Part shown: positions 51,622-61,127 of the stretch, one piece after another
Position numbering within the stretch: the first letter of the stretch is position 1
How the letters are laid out: every line of letters starts with the position of its first letter
From: Hyphomonas sp. Mor2
GTDB lineage: Bacteria > Pseudomonadota > Alphaproteobacteria > Caulobacterales > Hyphomonadaceae
Length of the DNA: 64,000 bases
Direction: 5' to 3'
Assembly: GCF_001854405.1 (NCBI RefSeq)
Contig: NZ_CP017718.1
Coordinates: forward strand, 2,232,001 to 2,296,000
Made by a program: the position numbers and the translations under genes
Notes under the pieces: model-generated
Seen by the model: the letters and a program-made list of their open reading frames with translations, nothing else
The model's database searches: none
Told to the model about the DNA's origin: nothing

Positions 51622-52488
51622 ATGGCTGACGCGTCGAACGGAATGGCTCCGGTCATCATCATCAAGAAAAAGAAAAAGGGTGGCGGTGACGGACACCATG
51701 GCGGTGCTTGGAAGGTTGCCTATGCGGACTTCGTGACCGCGATGATGGCCTTCTTCCTTCTGATGTGGCTGCTCAACGCGACGACGGAAGAACAGCGCAA
51801 GGGTATTGCCGACTATTTCAACCCGACCATTCCGATCTCGCGAATTTCCGGTGGTGGTTCGGACGGCTTGAACGGCTCGTCCATCTTCACCGAAGAAACT
51901 TATGCCAAGATGGGCACCGGTGCGACGGCCTCGTCGACCCTCGCGAAAACCAAGCCGCTAACGCAGGATGAAGCTGCTGAATTCTCCGAGAGCTCGTCGG
52001 GCGAAGCAATTACAGAAGCTCAACAAGCGGCCGCAATCGCCCAGCTCGAAATGATGCTCAGCGAAGAGGCGAAGTCGCTTAGCGACCACATCCAGGTGAA
52101 GCTCTCACCAGAAGGCATCGTCATGGAGCTTGTCGATTCTGAAGACGAACCGCTTTTTGCGCTCGGTGAGAGCCAGCCCACCGGTTTGCTGGATGACCTC
52201 GTGCAAACGGTCACTGATTCGTTCGGAGCGTTCGGAAACAATATCAAAGTTGTCGGCCATACCGATTCGCTGGCTTTTCGCGATGACTACCGGTTCGACA
52301 ATTGGGACCTGTCGACAGAGCGCGCCAATGTCGCCCGTCGTCTGCTGGTCGAGAACGGCTTCCCACTGGAACGAATTCAGGAAGTCTCTGGCCGCGCCGA
52401 TACGGATTTGCTGATCCCGGACGATCCCTTTGCGGCGCAGAATCGCCGGATCTCGATCACGCTGCTAAAGCAGGAAGTGGCGAGTTAA
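51622..52488 (+). CDS. motB: Flagellar motor stator protein MotB
   Basis: The 288-residue protein has a Lys-rich start, then WKVAYADFVTAMMAFFLLMW with the proton-binding Asp in the single membrane helix. A C-terminal OmpA-like peptidoglycan-binding domain follows (VVGHTDSLAFRDDYRFDNWD and LSTERANVARRLLVENGF). It anchors the stator. It is the first gene of the rightward motB-flgE-flgK-flgL run. Confidence 0.95.
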   Translation: MADASNGMAPVIIIKKKKKGGGDGHHGGAWKVAYADFVTAMMAFFLLMWLLNATTEEQRKGIADYFNPTIPISRISGGGSDGLNGSSIFTEETYAKMGTGATASSTLAKTKPLTQDEAAEFSESSSGEAITEAQQAAAIAQLEMMLSEEAKSLSDHIQVKLSPEGIVMELVDSEDEPLFALGESQPTGLLDDLVQTVTDSFGAFGNNIKVVGHTDSLAFRDDYRFDNWDLSTERANVARRLLVENGFPLERIQEVSGRADTDLLIPDDPFAAQNRRISITLLKQEVAS

Positions 52489-52499
52489 ATCCCTCTTAA
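52485..52499 (+). promoter_or_regulatory. CtrA-type site upstream of flgE
   Basis: TTAA-ATCCCTC-TTAA fits the CtrA consensus TTAA-N7-TTAA exactly. It overlaps the motB stop and lies 68 bp before the flgE start. CtrA controls early and mid flagellar genes in many alphaproteobacteria, but the ctrA gene is not in the window. Confidence 0.55.
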
Positions 52500-52566
52500 G
52501 TTGAGTTATTCGCTTATTAACCAATGATTTCTACTTTCGGTTGCATCGACTGCAGGAGCAACCGAC

Positions 52567-53871
52567 ATGAGTATATCATCATCTTTGAACGCCGGGGTCA
52601 TGGGCCTCAATGCCAACTCGACCCGCCTCTCAACAATTTCCGACAATATCGCAAACTCTGAAACCTTCGGGTACAAACGAAGTCAGGTGGAGTTTTCCTC
52701 CATGGTTTTGGAACAGCGATCGTCCGCATATTCCGCGGGCGGGGTTATGGTCGACACGTTTAAGGATGTGAGTGCCGTCGGCTCTCTGATCTCAACCGGC
52801 AATGCGACGGACATCGCCGTCGCTGGCCGGGGCCTGGTCCCGGTGACCGATGTTCAAGGGGTTGATCAAACAGCCGCAGACCGAAATCTGATGCTGCTGC
52901 CCACCGGGTCCTTCACCGCCGACCAGAATGGCAACCTGCGCACACAGAGTGGCCTGTTCCTTCTTGGGTGGCCCGCTGACAGTGCCGGTTCGATTGGCAA
53001 TGTCAGCCGCAATAGCGGCACCAATCTGGAGCCCGTAAACATTGCGACGTCGCAGTTCGTGGCGTCTCCCACAGCTTCGATCGAAGTCGGCATCAACCTG
53101 CCGGCTGACGCGACCACCGCCGGGTCTGCTGGCGGCGGCTACAGCCTGCCGATTGAGTATTATGACAATCTCGGTCGCGCCCAGACGCTGCGCATGGATT
53201 TCACACCTGTCGTCCCGGGCACCGGGTCTTCCAATCAGTGGCAGGTTCAAATCTTTGACGATGCCGGGGATCCGACGACCGCGATCGGCGGCCTGGATCT
53301 GACCTTTGACGATACGTCCGCGAATGGTGGCCGCATTGCCAGCGTCACGACATCCGGCGGCGCTACCTATGATCCCACGACTGGACAAGTCGCCCTCAAC
53401 CTCGTGCATGGCCCGGTCGATGTCTTCATCGGTCGTCCGCTGGACACATCTGGCATGACGCAACTGTCCGCCCCGTTCTCACCCACCTCGGTGACCAAAG
53501 ACGGTGCGCCGATCGGCGACTTGCAGTCGATTGAGATTGACGAGCTTGGAAACCTGCAGGCGATCTATGATACCGGTTTCCGCCGAACCCTGTATCAGAT
53601 CCCGGTTGGTGACGTGCCGAACATGGACGGCCTGAAACCGCTCGACGGACAGGCTTACACCTTCTCTGCGCAAAGCGGTAACATGTATCTTTGGGATGCA
53701 GGTACCGGACCGGTTGGATCGATCTCAGGCTTTGCCCTGATGGAATCCACCACCGATATTGCGCGCGAATTGACCGACCTGATCGAGACGCAACGCGCCT
53801 ATTCTTCCAGCGCTAAGATCGTTCAGACCGTCGATGAGATGCTGCAGGAAACCACCAATCTGAAGCGATAA
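52567..53871 (+). CDS. flgE: Flagellar hook protein FlgE
   Basis: The 434-residue protein has STISDNIANSETFGYKRSQV at the start and LTDLIETQRAYSSSAKIVQT at the end, with a large hook-domain centre. AGGAGC lies just upstream of the ATG. flgK follows after 28 bp. Confidence 0.95.
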   Translation: MSISSSLNAGVMGLNANSTRLSTISDNIANSETFGYKRSQVEFSSMVLEQRSSAYSAGGVMVDTFKDVSAVGSLISTGNATDIAVAGRGLVPVTDVQGVDQTAADRNLMLLPTGSFTADQNGNLRTQSGLFLLGWPADSAGSIGNVSRNSGTNLEPVNIATSQFVASPTASIEVGINLPADATTAGSAGGGYSLPIEYYDNLGRAQTLRMDFTPVVPGTGSSNQWQVQIFDDAGDPTTAIGGLDLTFDDTSANGGRIASVTTSGGATYDPTTGQVALNLVHGPVDVFIGRPLDTSGMTQLSAPFSPTSVTKDGAPIGDLQSIEIDELGNLQAIYDTGFRRTLYQIPVGDVPNMDGLKPLDGQAYTFSAQSGNMYLWDAGTGPVGSISGFALMESTTDIARELTDLIETQRAYSSSAKIVQTVDEMLQETTNLKR

Positions 53872-53899
53872 GTCTCGCTAGTTCAGAGGGGCGCCCGAC

Positions 53900-55348
53900 G
53901 TGAGCATTTCAAGTGCCATCGTATCCGCCAGGTCCGGACTCGACGCCATTGGCGCGCGTGCGGACCTGGTTGCCACCAATATCGCCAACGCCTCAACGCC
54001 CGGTTATGTTCGCCGGGCGCTGAGCGTCAGCGAGACCATTCTCGGTGCGCAAACCGCCGGGGTACAGGTCGAAGGCATCGATCGCTCGACCAATGCGCGC
54101 CTGACCAGCGAACGCAGGCTTCTGGCCAGTGATTACGCACAAGCCGAAATTCTCTCCTCGTCCTGGGCGTCTCTGTCCCAACGGATCGGTGAGGACATTG
54201 AAAGCTCGACCCTGTTCCAGAGGCTGAATTCGTTCGAGACCGCGCTGCGCGACGCAGCGCTCAGCCCGGAATCAACGACACATGCCAATCAGGTCGTGCA
54301 GTCAGCCAAGGATCTTGTCACCGAGTTCAACGCGCTTGGCGACCTGATCAACGAGCGCCGCTTCCAGGCCGATCAGGACATTACCGACAGCGTCGCCATC
54401 GTGAACGCGTCGCTGCAGGAGATCTCCGACCTTAACCGCTCTTTGGCGAGCCTTGATCGCACCACAGCGCAGGCAGCCGCCCTGTTTGATGAGCGCGGAC
54501 GCGTGCTCGATCGCATTGCCGAACATATTCCGATCCAGACCTTTGAACGCGATAGCGGTGCCATTGATGTGCTCACCATCGAAGGCGTGTACCTGGTCGC
54601 CGGACCCCCTCGACTCATTGAATTTACACCCAGCAACACGATGTCGCCGGACTTCTCGCTGGCCGGTGGGGAGCTCTCAGGCCTGACCGTTGACGGCGTC
54701 GACATCACGCCTGGCGCGCCGACATTTGGCGCTGTATCCAGCGGATCGCTGGCCGCCTTGTTCACTTTGCGTGACACGGATCTCACAACCCTTCAAAACC
54801 AGCTCGACACCATGGCTCAGGACATGATCGACCGGTTCACAGATCCCGCCATCGACCCGACATTGTTGGTCGGCGATCCCGGCCTGTTCCTCGATACCAA
54901 TGCAGCGGCGGGTGCCGGAATTGCCAGCCGTCTCGAGTTGAATGCGCTGGTTGATCCGGCCCAGGGCGGTGCGGCCTGGCGTCTGCGCGACGGACTCGGC
55001 GCGGTTGCCCAGGGCAATCCCGGAAACACGACAATACTGAATGGTCTGGTCGGCGCCCTGGGGCAGCTCAGCACAATTTCGCAGCCCGGCCTTCAGGGAA
55101 GCTATTCCGCCAGCGACCTGATCGCGCAGCTTGGCTCTCTGGCTGGGCAAAACCGGATCCAGAACGAAGCAGTTCGCTCTTCAGTGACGCTGCAGCATGA
55201 TGCTGTGAAAGAAGTCGAAGCGGCCGAAACCGGCGTCGATATTGAGCGCGAGATGCAAGACCTCTTGCTGATCGAGCAAGCCTTTGCCGCCAATGCCCGC
55301 GTGCTGGAAGCGGCAAGCCAGATGATCAATCAGTTGATGGAGTTGTAG
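53900..55348 (+). CDS. flgK: Hook-filament junction protein FlgK
   Basis: The 482-residue protein has VATNIANASTPGYVRRALSV near the start and MQDLLLIEQAFAANARVLEA at the end. It starts with GTG. FlgK and FlgL join hook and filament. Confidence 0.93.
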   Translation: MSISSAIVSARSGLDAIGARADLVATNIANASTPGYVRRALSVSETILGAQTAGVQVEGIDRSTNARLTSERRLLASDYAQAEILSSSWASLSQRIGEDIESSTLFQRLNSFETALRDAALSPESTTHANQVVQSAKDLVTEFNALGDLINERRFQADQDITDSVAIVNASLQEISDLNRSLASLDRTTAQAAALFDERGRVLDRIAEHIPIQTFERDSGAIDVLTIEGVYLVAGPPRLIEFTPSNTMSPDFSLAGGELSGLTVDGVDITPGAPTFGAVSSGSLAALFTLRDTDLTTLQNQLDTMAQDMIDRFTDPAIDPTLLVGDPGLFLDTNAAAGAGIASRLELNALVDPAQGGAAWRLRDGLGAVAQGNPGNTTILNGLVGALGQLSTISQPGLQGSYSASDLIAQLGSLAGQNRIQNEAVRSSVTLQHDAVKEVEAAETGVDIEREMQDLLLIEQAFAANARVLEAASQMINQLMEL

Positions 55349-55352
55349 GGCC

Positions 55353-56330
55353 ATGTCATCGATTTCACTCAACAGCTTTCTGAGCACCGCGCTGAGCAAT
55401 TCGATCAGCGAGCTTCGCACGCAAATTGCCGATCGCGCGCAAGAGGCGACCACGGGACGTCAGGCCGATCTCATCTCCCATCTCAATGGGCGTATCGATC
55501 ACGCGCTGCTTGGTGACAAGGCGTTGCAGGAGAATTCAGACGACCAGGCCCGCATTCAGCTGCGCCAGATTCGTCTGTCCCTGTCCGAAAACGCCCTGGG
55601 ATCCGTCCGAGATCTGACAGAAGGCCTGTCGCTCGAAATGCAGGCGGCAATCGGGATTGTTGATGTTGAGCGCCAGCAAACCGTTGCCGCACAAGCCCGC
55701 GAAGCCTTGAGCGAAGTCCTCTCGCGCCTGAATGTGCGCCATGGTGAGCGCTACCTATTCTCCGGCGACGCGACCGCGACGCAGCCCTTTCAGAGCGCAG
55801 ATGTTTTGCTGAATGACCTGCAAACCATCGCTGCCGGTGCGGTCGATGCAGATGATTTTGCCACCCAGGTCCAAACCTATTTTGATGATCCGGCGGGCGG
55901 TTTCCAGACCAGTTTCTATCAAGGCACTCAGACGGCGAGTGACGGCGATGCTGTTCTGCCAAACCAGGGCGCGTTCTCAGACATGTTCATGGGCCTCTCT
56001 ATCATGGCGCTGTCGGCGCCCGGTACCGCCATTCCGTTTTCAGCGGTCGGCACACCTGCCATGGACAATGCCCTGGCGCGTCTCGACCGCGGCCGCACCC
56101 TGCTGGTCGATGTGGAAGCGGGCATCGGGATTCGCCAATCCAGCCTGCAATCAGAACTCGATCTGCTCGGTCGCGAAGCCGTGCTTCTCACCTCTTCCTT
56201 TCAGGATCTGACCGGCAAGGACCAGTACGAAGCCGCAACCCAGCTGAAGGAACTCGAGGCCAATCTTGAAGCCTCCTACTTGCTGACCTCCCGCCTCTCC
56301 AATCTTTCGCTCCTCAACTATCTGAGATAA
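55353..56330 (+). CDS. flgL: Hook-filament junction protein FlgL
   Basis: The 325-residue protein shows the flagellin-like end helices (SEVLSRLNVRHGERYLFSGD region and YEAATQLKELEANLEASYLL). It lies 4 bp behind flgK and 4 bp before the FlgI-fragment gene, so they form one transcript. Confidence 0.9.
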   Translation: MSSISLNSFLSTALSNSISELRTQIADRAQEATTGRQADLISHLNGRIDHALLGDKALQENSDDQARIQLRQIRLSLSENALGSVRDLTEGLSLEMQAAIGIVDVERQQTVAAQAREALSEVLSRLNVRHGERYLFSGDATATQPFQSADVLLNDLQTIAAGAVDADDFATQVQTYFDDPAGGFQTSFYQGTQTASDGDAVLPNQGAFSDMFMGLSIMALSAPGTAIPFSAVGTPAMDNALARLDRGRTLLVDVEAGIGIRQSSLQSELDLLGREAVLLTSSFQDLTGKDQYEAATQLKELEANLEASYLLTSRLSNLSLLNYLR

Positions 56331-56334
56331 TCGC

Positions 56335-56643
56335 ATGCGCCTTTTTTCTGTTCTCGCTTGTTTCGCCATCGCGCAAGGCAATATCTCGATCAAGGTGCGC
56401 GAGAACCCGGTCGTCTCTCAGCCCAATCCGTTTGCCGAAGGCGAAACCATCGTCCTGCCTCGCACCGATATTGATGTGACGCAAACCGGCAACGAGAACA
56501 TTGCGCTGCTAGAGTCCAATACGACCCTGTCACAGCTGATCGATGGCTTGAATGCCCTCGGCGTGCGGCCACAGGAAATGGCCGACATTATCCGCGCCAT
56601 GAGCGCCGCTGGCGCCATCCACGCGGAACTGGTTGTACGCTAA
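56335..56643 (+). CDS. flgI: Orphan FlgI C-terminal domain with short signal-like leader
   Basis: The 102-residue protein reads NISIKVRENPVVSQPNPFAE, VLPRTDIDVTQTG, LIDGLNALGVRPQEMADIIR and AAGAIHAELVV. This matches the C-terminal domain of the P-ring protein FlgI, which is normally about 350-370 residues. The first 15 residues (MRLFSVLACFAIAQG) could be a minimal signal peptide fused directly to that domain. About 250 residues of FlgI are absent. The frame is intact, with no stop or frameshift. It sits where flgI is expected after flgL. Confidence 0.8.
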   Translation: MRLFSVLACFAIAQGNISIKVRENPVVSQPNPFAEGETIVLPRTDIDVTQTGNENIALLESNTTLSQLIDGLNALGVRPQEMADIIRAMSAAGAIHAELVVR

Positions 56644-56672
56644 ACTATTCCTGCGAATTCGGCGGCGGACGT

Positions 56673-57764
56673 CTACTCGCCCGCCGCTTCTTCCTTGATC
56701 CGTTCGACGGTGATGACGCCGTCTCGTTTCAGTTCCATCATCTTGGTGAGGAAGTTCTTTTCGGTCAGCTCCGCTGCAGCCTGATCCGGGGCGCTCATAC
56801 GCTCCAGCTCTGACCGGAACTGATCAGCCATACGGTTGGAGATATTGGAGAGGAAATACTCCGCCACGTCCCCATACTGGGCTTGCAGGCAGCACAGGAC
56901 CTCCATCAGGAAGGCCTGGTCCATCGCCTTGAACAGGACCGGGATCTGGTTGCGGTTGAGGATTTTCGGCAGGTCTTCGATCGCGAACATGCCGCGCTGG
57001 ATGGGATCGACCTTCTCCGAATGTGACTGCTCCAGGAAACCCATCAGCGACTTGCGACGCTCATTCGGAACAAGGCTGAGCATCTCACCCACAGACTGCA
57101 ACTGCGTCGTGTCATCGGCATCAACGGTTTCGGCCGCTTGCAGGTATTCCATCTTGACCATGCGCGCGATGACGCTGTCGATATCCGGCGAGGCTGGCGG
57201 CGGATCGACCATCTCGCCAAGCACCTTGGTCTGAACATCTTCGTTGAGCAGACAGATCAATTCCGAGCAAAGCGTAGTCTCTAAGTTGCGCAGGATGAGC
57301 GCGATAATATTGGGCGTAAGTCCCGCGAGATAAGCCGCTGTTTTGGAAGTCTCCCGTTTCGCGAGCTCCGCCCAGATGTCGGACAGATTGTCGAGCTTCG
57401 GCGCTTCAACGGGAATGTCCTCGTCCATCATCTGCCCGCCATAGACGAGATTTAGACGTGGCTCATCGAGGACGCCTTCGAGAATCTTGCGCGCCGATTC
57501 CGATCCACCGCGCAGAGAACCGCTATTCATCCGCAGCTGGCGCAGGAAGTCGATCACGATCTCGATCAATTGCTCGCGTGCCAGAACAGTGATCGACTCC
57601 AACGACGCTGCGATATTGGCGATGGCTTGATCATCGAGCATCTCGACGATCGGCTTCGCCGCGGTTTCTCCCAGCATGGCGATGACCACAGCGGCACGCT
57701 GCGACGGCGTGATGTGCTGCGTCGTGTTTTCAGACTGTTGCGTGGTATTTGGTTTGGTCGACAC
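56673..57764 (-). CDS. fliG: Flagellar motor switch protein FliG
   Basis: The 363-residue protein has three FliG-type modules (QRAAVVIAMLGETAAKPIVE, IIALILRNLETTLCSELICL and QAFLMEVLCCLQAQYGDVAE). FliG links rotor to stator. The order fliF-fliH-fliN-fliP-fliG on the minus strand is the Rhodobacterales-type layout with fliG at the end. It starts one base before the fliP gene ends. Confidence 0.9.
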   Translation of the reverse strand: MSTKPNTTQQSENTTQHITPSQRAAVVIAMLGETAAKPIVEMLDDQAIANIAASLESITVLAREQLIEIVIDFLRQLRMNSGSLRGGSESARKILEGVLDEPRLNLVYGGQMMDEDIPVEAPKLDNLSDIWAELAKRETSKTAAYLAGLTPNIIALILRNLETTLCSELICLLNEDVQTKVLGEMVDPPPASPDIDSVIARMVKMEYLQAAETVDADDTTQLQSVGEMLSLVPNERRKSLMGFLEQSHSEKVDPIQRGMFAIEDLPKILNRNQIPVLFKAMDQAFLMEVLCCLQAQYGDVAEYFLSNISNRMADQFRSELERMSAPDQAAAELTEKNFLTKMMELKRDGVITVERIKEEAAGE

Positions 57765-58550
57765 CTAGGCGTACCCCCTGATCAGAGCTTCTGTGATTTT
57801 CAACCACCCGTCCGCCAGAACGAAGAAGCCGAGTTTGAATGGCAATGAGACCACGGTGGGTGGCACCATCATCATGCCCACCGCCATCAGCACGGACGCG
57901 ACCACCAGGTCGATCACCATGAAGGGCATGAAAATGACAAACCCGATCTGGAAGGCATGCTTGATCTCAGACAGCATGAAAGCGGTCGAGAGCAGCGCAA
58001 AGGATGGCTCATCATCCTGTCCGAGCGGGCGATTGAGCGCGTCCGACAGCATGTAGATCGCTTCAGGATCGGTGCGACGCGTCATGAACTCGCGAAACGG
58101 ATCCGTCGTCATCAGCCAGGCCTCCTGTTCGGAGATGGTGCCATCGATGTAAGGCGACAGTCCGTTCGCCCAGGCGTCCATGAAGACCGGCTCCATGATG
58201 AAGAAGGTGAGGAACATAGCCAGCGCCATGATCATCATGTTTGGCGGCGCCTGCTGAACCCCGAGCGCCTGACGGAGAATCGAGAAGACGATCACCATGA
58301 ATGGCAGGCAGGTCACCATCATGGCGATGCCTGGGACCAGGCTGAGAACAGTCACGAACAGGAAGAGCTGAACCACCGTTCCGCTCAGACCCTGACCGTC
58401 ACCCCCAAGAATATTGTCCAGCGCCGCACCATCCGGAGTTGGTACGGTCTGAGCCGCCGCCACGCCCGAGGCAAACAGAACGCAGCCAGCGATCAGCAAA
58501 AAGGAACGGACCAGAAGCCCATCCCAATTCGTAGATCGAATGCTAGCCAT
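57765..58550 (-). CDS. fliP: Flagellar export protein FliP
   Basis: The 261-residue protein has a signal-type N-terminus, then LSLVPGIAMMVTCLPFMVIV, the FliP signature, and four membrane segments. The ATG at 58550 overlaps the fliN stop by 8 bp. Confidence 0.94.
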   Translation of the reverse strand: MASIRSTNWDGLLVRSFLLIAGCVLFASGVAAAQTVPTPDGAALDNILGGDGQGLSGTVVQLFLFVTVLSLVPGIAMMVTCLPFMVIVFSILRQALGVQQAPPNMMIMALAMFLTFFIMEPVFMDAWANGLSPYIDGTISEQEAWLMTTDPFREFMTRRTDPEAIYMLSDALNRPLGQDDEPSFALLSTAFMLSEIKHAFQIGFVIFMPFMVIDLVVASVLMAVGMMMVPPTVVSLPFKLGFFVLADGWLKITEALIRGYA

Positions 58551-58857
58551 CCTCTTGTTCCTCGATCTGGGTGAGGCGCACGCCAATGGCGCCGTCTTCG
58601 AGTTCGATCAGTTCACCGTGAGCGATGACGCGGTCTTCAACGACCAGTTCAATCGGGTCCTCAATCTTGGCGGTCAGCGGAATGATCGTATCGGGCTTGA
58701 GCTGCAACAGCTCAGCGACGCTCAATTTCTTCTGGCCGATCGACACAATCACATTGACCGGCAGGCCGTAAATCGACCGTCGATACTCGTTTTCGGGTGA
58801 AACGCTGCGGCGCTCTGCTTCACCGACGACGCTTTCTACTCGTTCTGGTTCTGACAT
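58543..58857 (-). CDS. fliN: Flagellar motor switch protein FliN
   Basis: The 104-residue protein consists of one SpoA domain: LPVNVIVSIGQKKLSVAELL and GELIELEDGAIGVRLTQIEE. It overlaps fliP by 8 bp and follows fliH by 9 bp. Confidence 0.92.
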   Translation of the reverse strand: MSEPERVESVVGEAERRSVSPENEYRRSIYGLPVNVIVSIGQKKLSVAELLQLKPDTIIPLTAKIEDPIELVVEDRVIAHGELIELEDGAIGVRLTQIEEQEDG

Positions 58858-58866
58858 CCTGTCCTC

Positions 58867-59475
58867 TTATGTGTTGTGCGGCCCCGAAAAGCGTCCGAGA
58901 CTTGAATTTAGAAACTGGTCCATATCGAAACTCAGCCCGCCTTCGCCCCAATCGGCCTCGACCCGAATCTGGTCTGGCGCATCCAAAGCGTGCAGCTCGC
59001 AAATCTGCGACAGGCGCGGCGAAGCTTGCAGGGCTTGCCGGAAAGAAGCTTCCAGCGTCGATGGAATATGAAGACTGAGTTTTTCGACCTGAGGCGGCGC
59101 CATGCTGTCCAGCACTTGCGAAACTTCTGCGGCCAGAAACGCCTCGCTCAAACGTGGAAAGGCCGAGCTGATAAACTCGGCAATCGCTTGATGGATGGTG
59201 GTGGTCGCTTGGCGTTCAATCTCTGAAAGCGCCTGATCCAGACTGGCGAGCAAGACCCCTGTGTCAACCGGCTCTGGCTCCGGAATGACCGGCGCCTGCA
59301 GGTCCGGCGCTTCCGGCGAGGCCGCCTGAGCGTCAGCAGGCAGCTCTGGTTCGGGCTCGGGTACAAAGTCGCTCTGCCCGTCCGGCGCCTGGGTGTGTGC
59401 CTCCAGCGTCTGCGCCGTTCGCGACAGCGCCTTGACGTCAAATCTGGGAAGGGTCAGCGGCGACAATCTATTCAT
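58867..59475 (-). CDS. fliH: FliH-like export ATPase regulator
   Basis: The 202-residue protein has a Pro/Glu-rich N-terminal part (PEPEPELPAD) and a C-terminal FliH-like domain (LSEAFLAAEVSQVLDSMAPP and VEADWGEGGLSFDMDQFLNS with the conserved acidic-Trp-x-x-Gly turn). It overlaps fliF by 8 bp. Confidence 0.75.
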   Translation of the reverse strand: MNRLSPLTLPRFDVKALSRTAQTLEAHTQAPDGQSDFVPEPEPELPADAQAASPEAPDLQAPVIPEPEPVDTGVLLASLDQALSEIERQATTTIHQAIAEFISSAFPRLSEAFLAAEVSQVLDSMAPPQVEKLSLHIPSTLEASFRQALQASPRLSQICELHALDAPDQIRVEADWGEGGLSFDMDQFLNSSLGRFSGPHNT

Positions 59476-61003
59476 TGGCCGCTATCTTTCGGTCTTCTTT
59501 CAACCAGTCCTGAAGCAGCGCTGCCGTCTGTTCCTGATTTTCGCGGGTATAGTCCTTCAGATAATCAATCGGATCGGTTGGCGTGGCGCCGAACAAATCG
59601 TCTTCCACGCTGCCATCCGCGCCGCCCGCTCCCTCGCCTTGTCTTGCGCGTGCCGCAGCACCGCTATTGGCGAACATGGGCCGCATCACGCCAAAACCGA
59701 GGGCGAGGACAATAATGCCGAGGAAAATGGCCTGCACAGCCGACCAGAGATGTTGCTCGATCAGTCGCTGCATCAGACCGGGCGCAGGGGTCATTTCAAC
59801 TTCGGGCAATTCCTGGAAAGGCATCAGCTCGATCGTGATCGAATCACCGCGAGCGGTGTCGAGCCCCGCCGCGTTACTGACCAGAGCTTCAAAATCCGCA
59901 CGAACTTGTTCGAGCTGCTGGGCAATGTCTGTCGCTGCGAAGTCGAGTCCGAGCGCCTGTTCATTCAGAAGAACCGCGATGGACACCCGCTCGATCTGGC
60001 CTGGCAGGCGCTCTGTCTGCGTGCGCACCTCATTCAGCTCATACGACACCGTCTCGCCGGAATTCTTGCGGGTGCTTTCCGATTGCCCCCCCGCTCCGGC
60101 GCCATCGGGAAGATTGCTCGCCACCGTGAGATTGCCTGCGCCGCCCTGATTGGTTTCGCTCGCATCATTGGTGCTGCGCGACCGGATCACGCGTGATTCC
60201 GGATCGAAACGGACATCTGAAATGGTCTGACGCTCTCGGCTGACATCGACGCTGACGGAAACCTCGGCATTGCCATCGCCCAGGCGCGCCGTCAGCAGCC
60301 GTTTGATTTTCTGCTCCAATACCCCGGCCTGGGTTTCAGCCACGACCGATGGCGCTTCGACGATTTCCTTGTTCGGCCCAGCCAGGATGCCGTGGCGCGG
60401 ATCGATCACGACGACATCTTCGGGGTTCAGGCCCGACACAGCGAGCGCGACCAGAAACTGAATCGCCTCGGCCTGGCCATTGCTCAGGCGGCGCGCCGAA
60501 GACAGCGTCACCGACGCGGTCGGGGTCGGCTGCGAACGCGAGAAGCCGGATCGGAGATTGGCCCCGATATGCACGCGCGCCGAATCAACCCCGGGCGTGG
60601 TCAGGATGGTCCGCGTCAGCTCGCCCTCTTTGGCGCGCCAATAGGCGGCATTGTACATTTCCGACGTGACCGAGAAGCCGTTCACATCATCCAGCAGCTC
60701 ATAGCCCTGTACCGACTGGCGCGGCAGGCCATCGCGAGCCAGCGCAAAACGTGTCCGGTCGCGCACATTGGCTGGAATGAAAATCGCTTCGCCGCGAATG
60801 TCGTAAGACACGCCCAATTGCTCGAGTTCGTTAATCACTTCGCCCGCGCGCACCGGATCAAGCCCGGAATAGAGCAAGGACATGGGCTCCTTCATGGTCG
60901 TGCGCACCAGGAAGGTCATCGCCGCCAGGACGCCGAGCACAGTGAGGCCAAGGATGATTTGGCGCTGCAAGCTGAGAGATCGCAGAGTGGCGATAAAATC
61001 CAT
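59468..61003 (-). CDS. fliF: MS-ring protein FliF
   Basis: The 511-residue protein has an N-terminal membrane helix after DFIATLRSLSLQRQ, ring-building motifs (SLLYSGLDPVRAGEVINELE and ARVHIGANLRSGFSRSQPTP) and a second membrane helix near residue 425, followed by the FliG-binding tail. The ATG at 61003 starts the normal FliF N-terminus; the frame runs 88 codons further upstream without features. Confidence 0.94.
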   Translation of the reverse strand: MDFIATLRSLSLQRQIILGLTVLGVLAAMTFLVRTTMKEPMSLLYSGLDPVRAGEVINELEQLGVSYDIRGEAIFIPANVRDRTRFALARDGLPRQSVQGYELLDDVNGFSVTSEMYNAAYWRAKEGELTRTILTTPGVDSARVHIGANLRSGFSRSQPTPTASVTLSSARRLSNGQAEAIQFLVALAVSGLNPEDVVVIDPRHGILAGPNKEIVEAPSVVAETQAGVLEQKIKRLLTARLGDGNAEVSVSVDVSRERQTISDVRFDPESRVIRSRSTNDASETNQGGAGNLTVASNLPDGAGAGGQSESTRKNSGETVSYELNEVRTQTERLPGQIERVSIAVLLNEQALGLDFAATDIAQQLEQVRADFEALVSNAAGLDTARGDSITIELMPFQELPEVEMTPAPGLMQRLIEQHLWSAVQAIFLGIIVLALGFGVMRPMFANSGAAARARQGEGAGGADGSVEDDLFGATPTDPIDYLKDYTRENQEQTAALLQDWLKEDRKIAANE

Positions 61004-61062
61004 GTCAAAAAGGCCCGAGTTCTCGTTACGGTTGAGTTTGGTTAAAATCTCGGGCGAAAGCG

Positions 61063-61077
61063 TTAAGGCTTCCTTTA
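61063..61077 (+). promoter_or_regulatory. CtrA-like site between fliF and fliL
   Basis: TTAA-GGCTTCC-TTTA differs by one base from TTAA-N7-TTAA and is followed by C as in the extended consensus. It lies in the 124-bp gap between the divergent fliF and fliL genes. Confidence 0.4.
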
Positions 61078-61127
61078 CTAGGGATTGATTTAAACAGGAA
61101 AACAACTTTTGGTTTAGCGGGGCCAAC

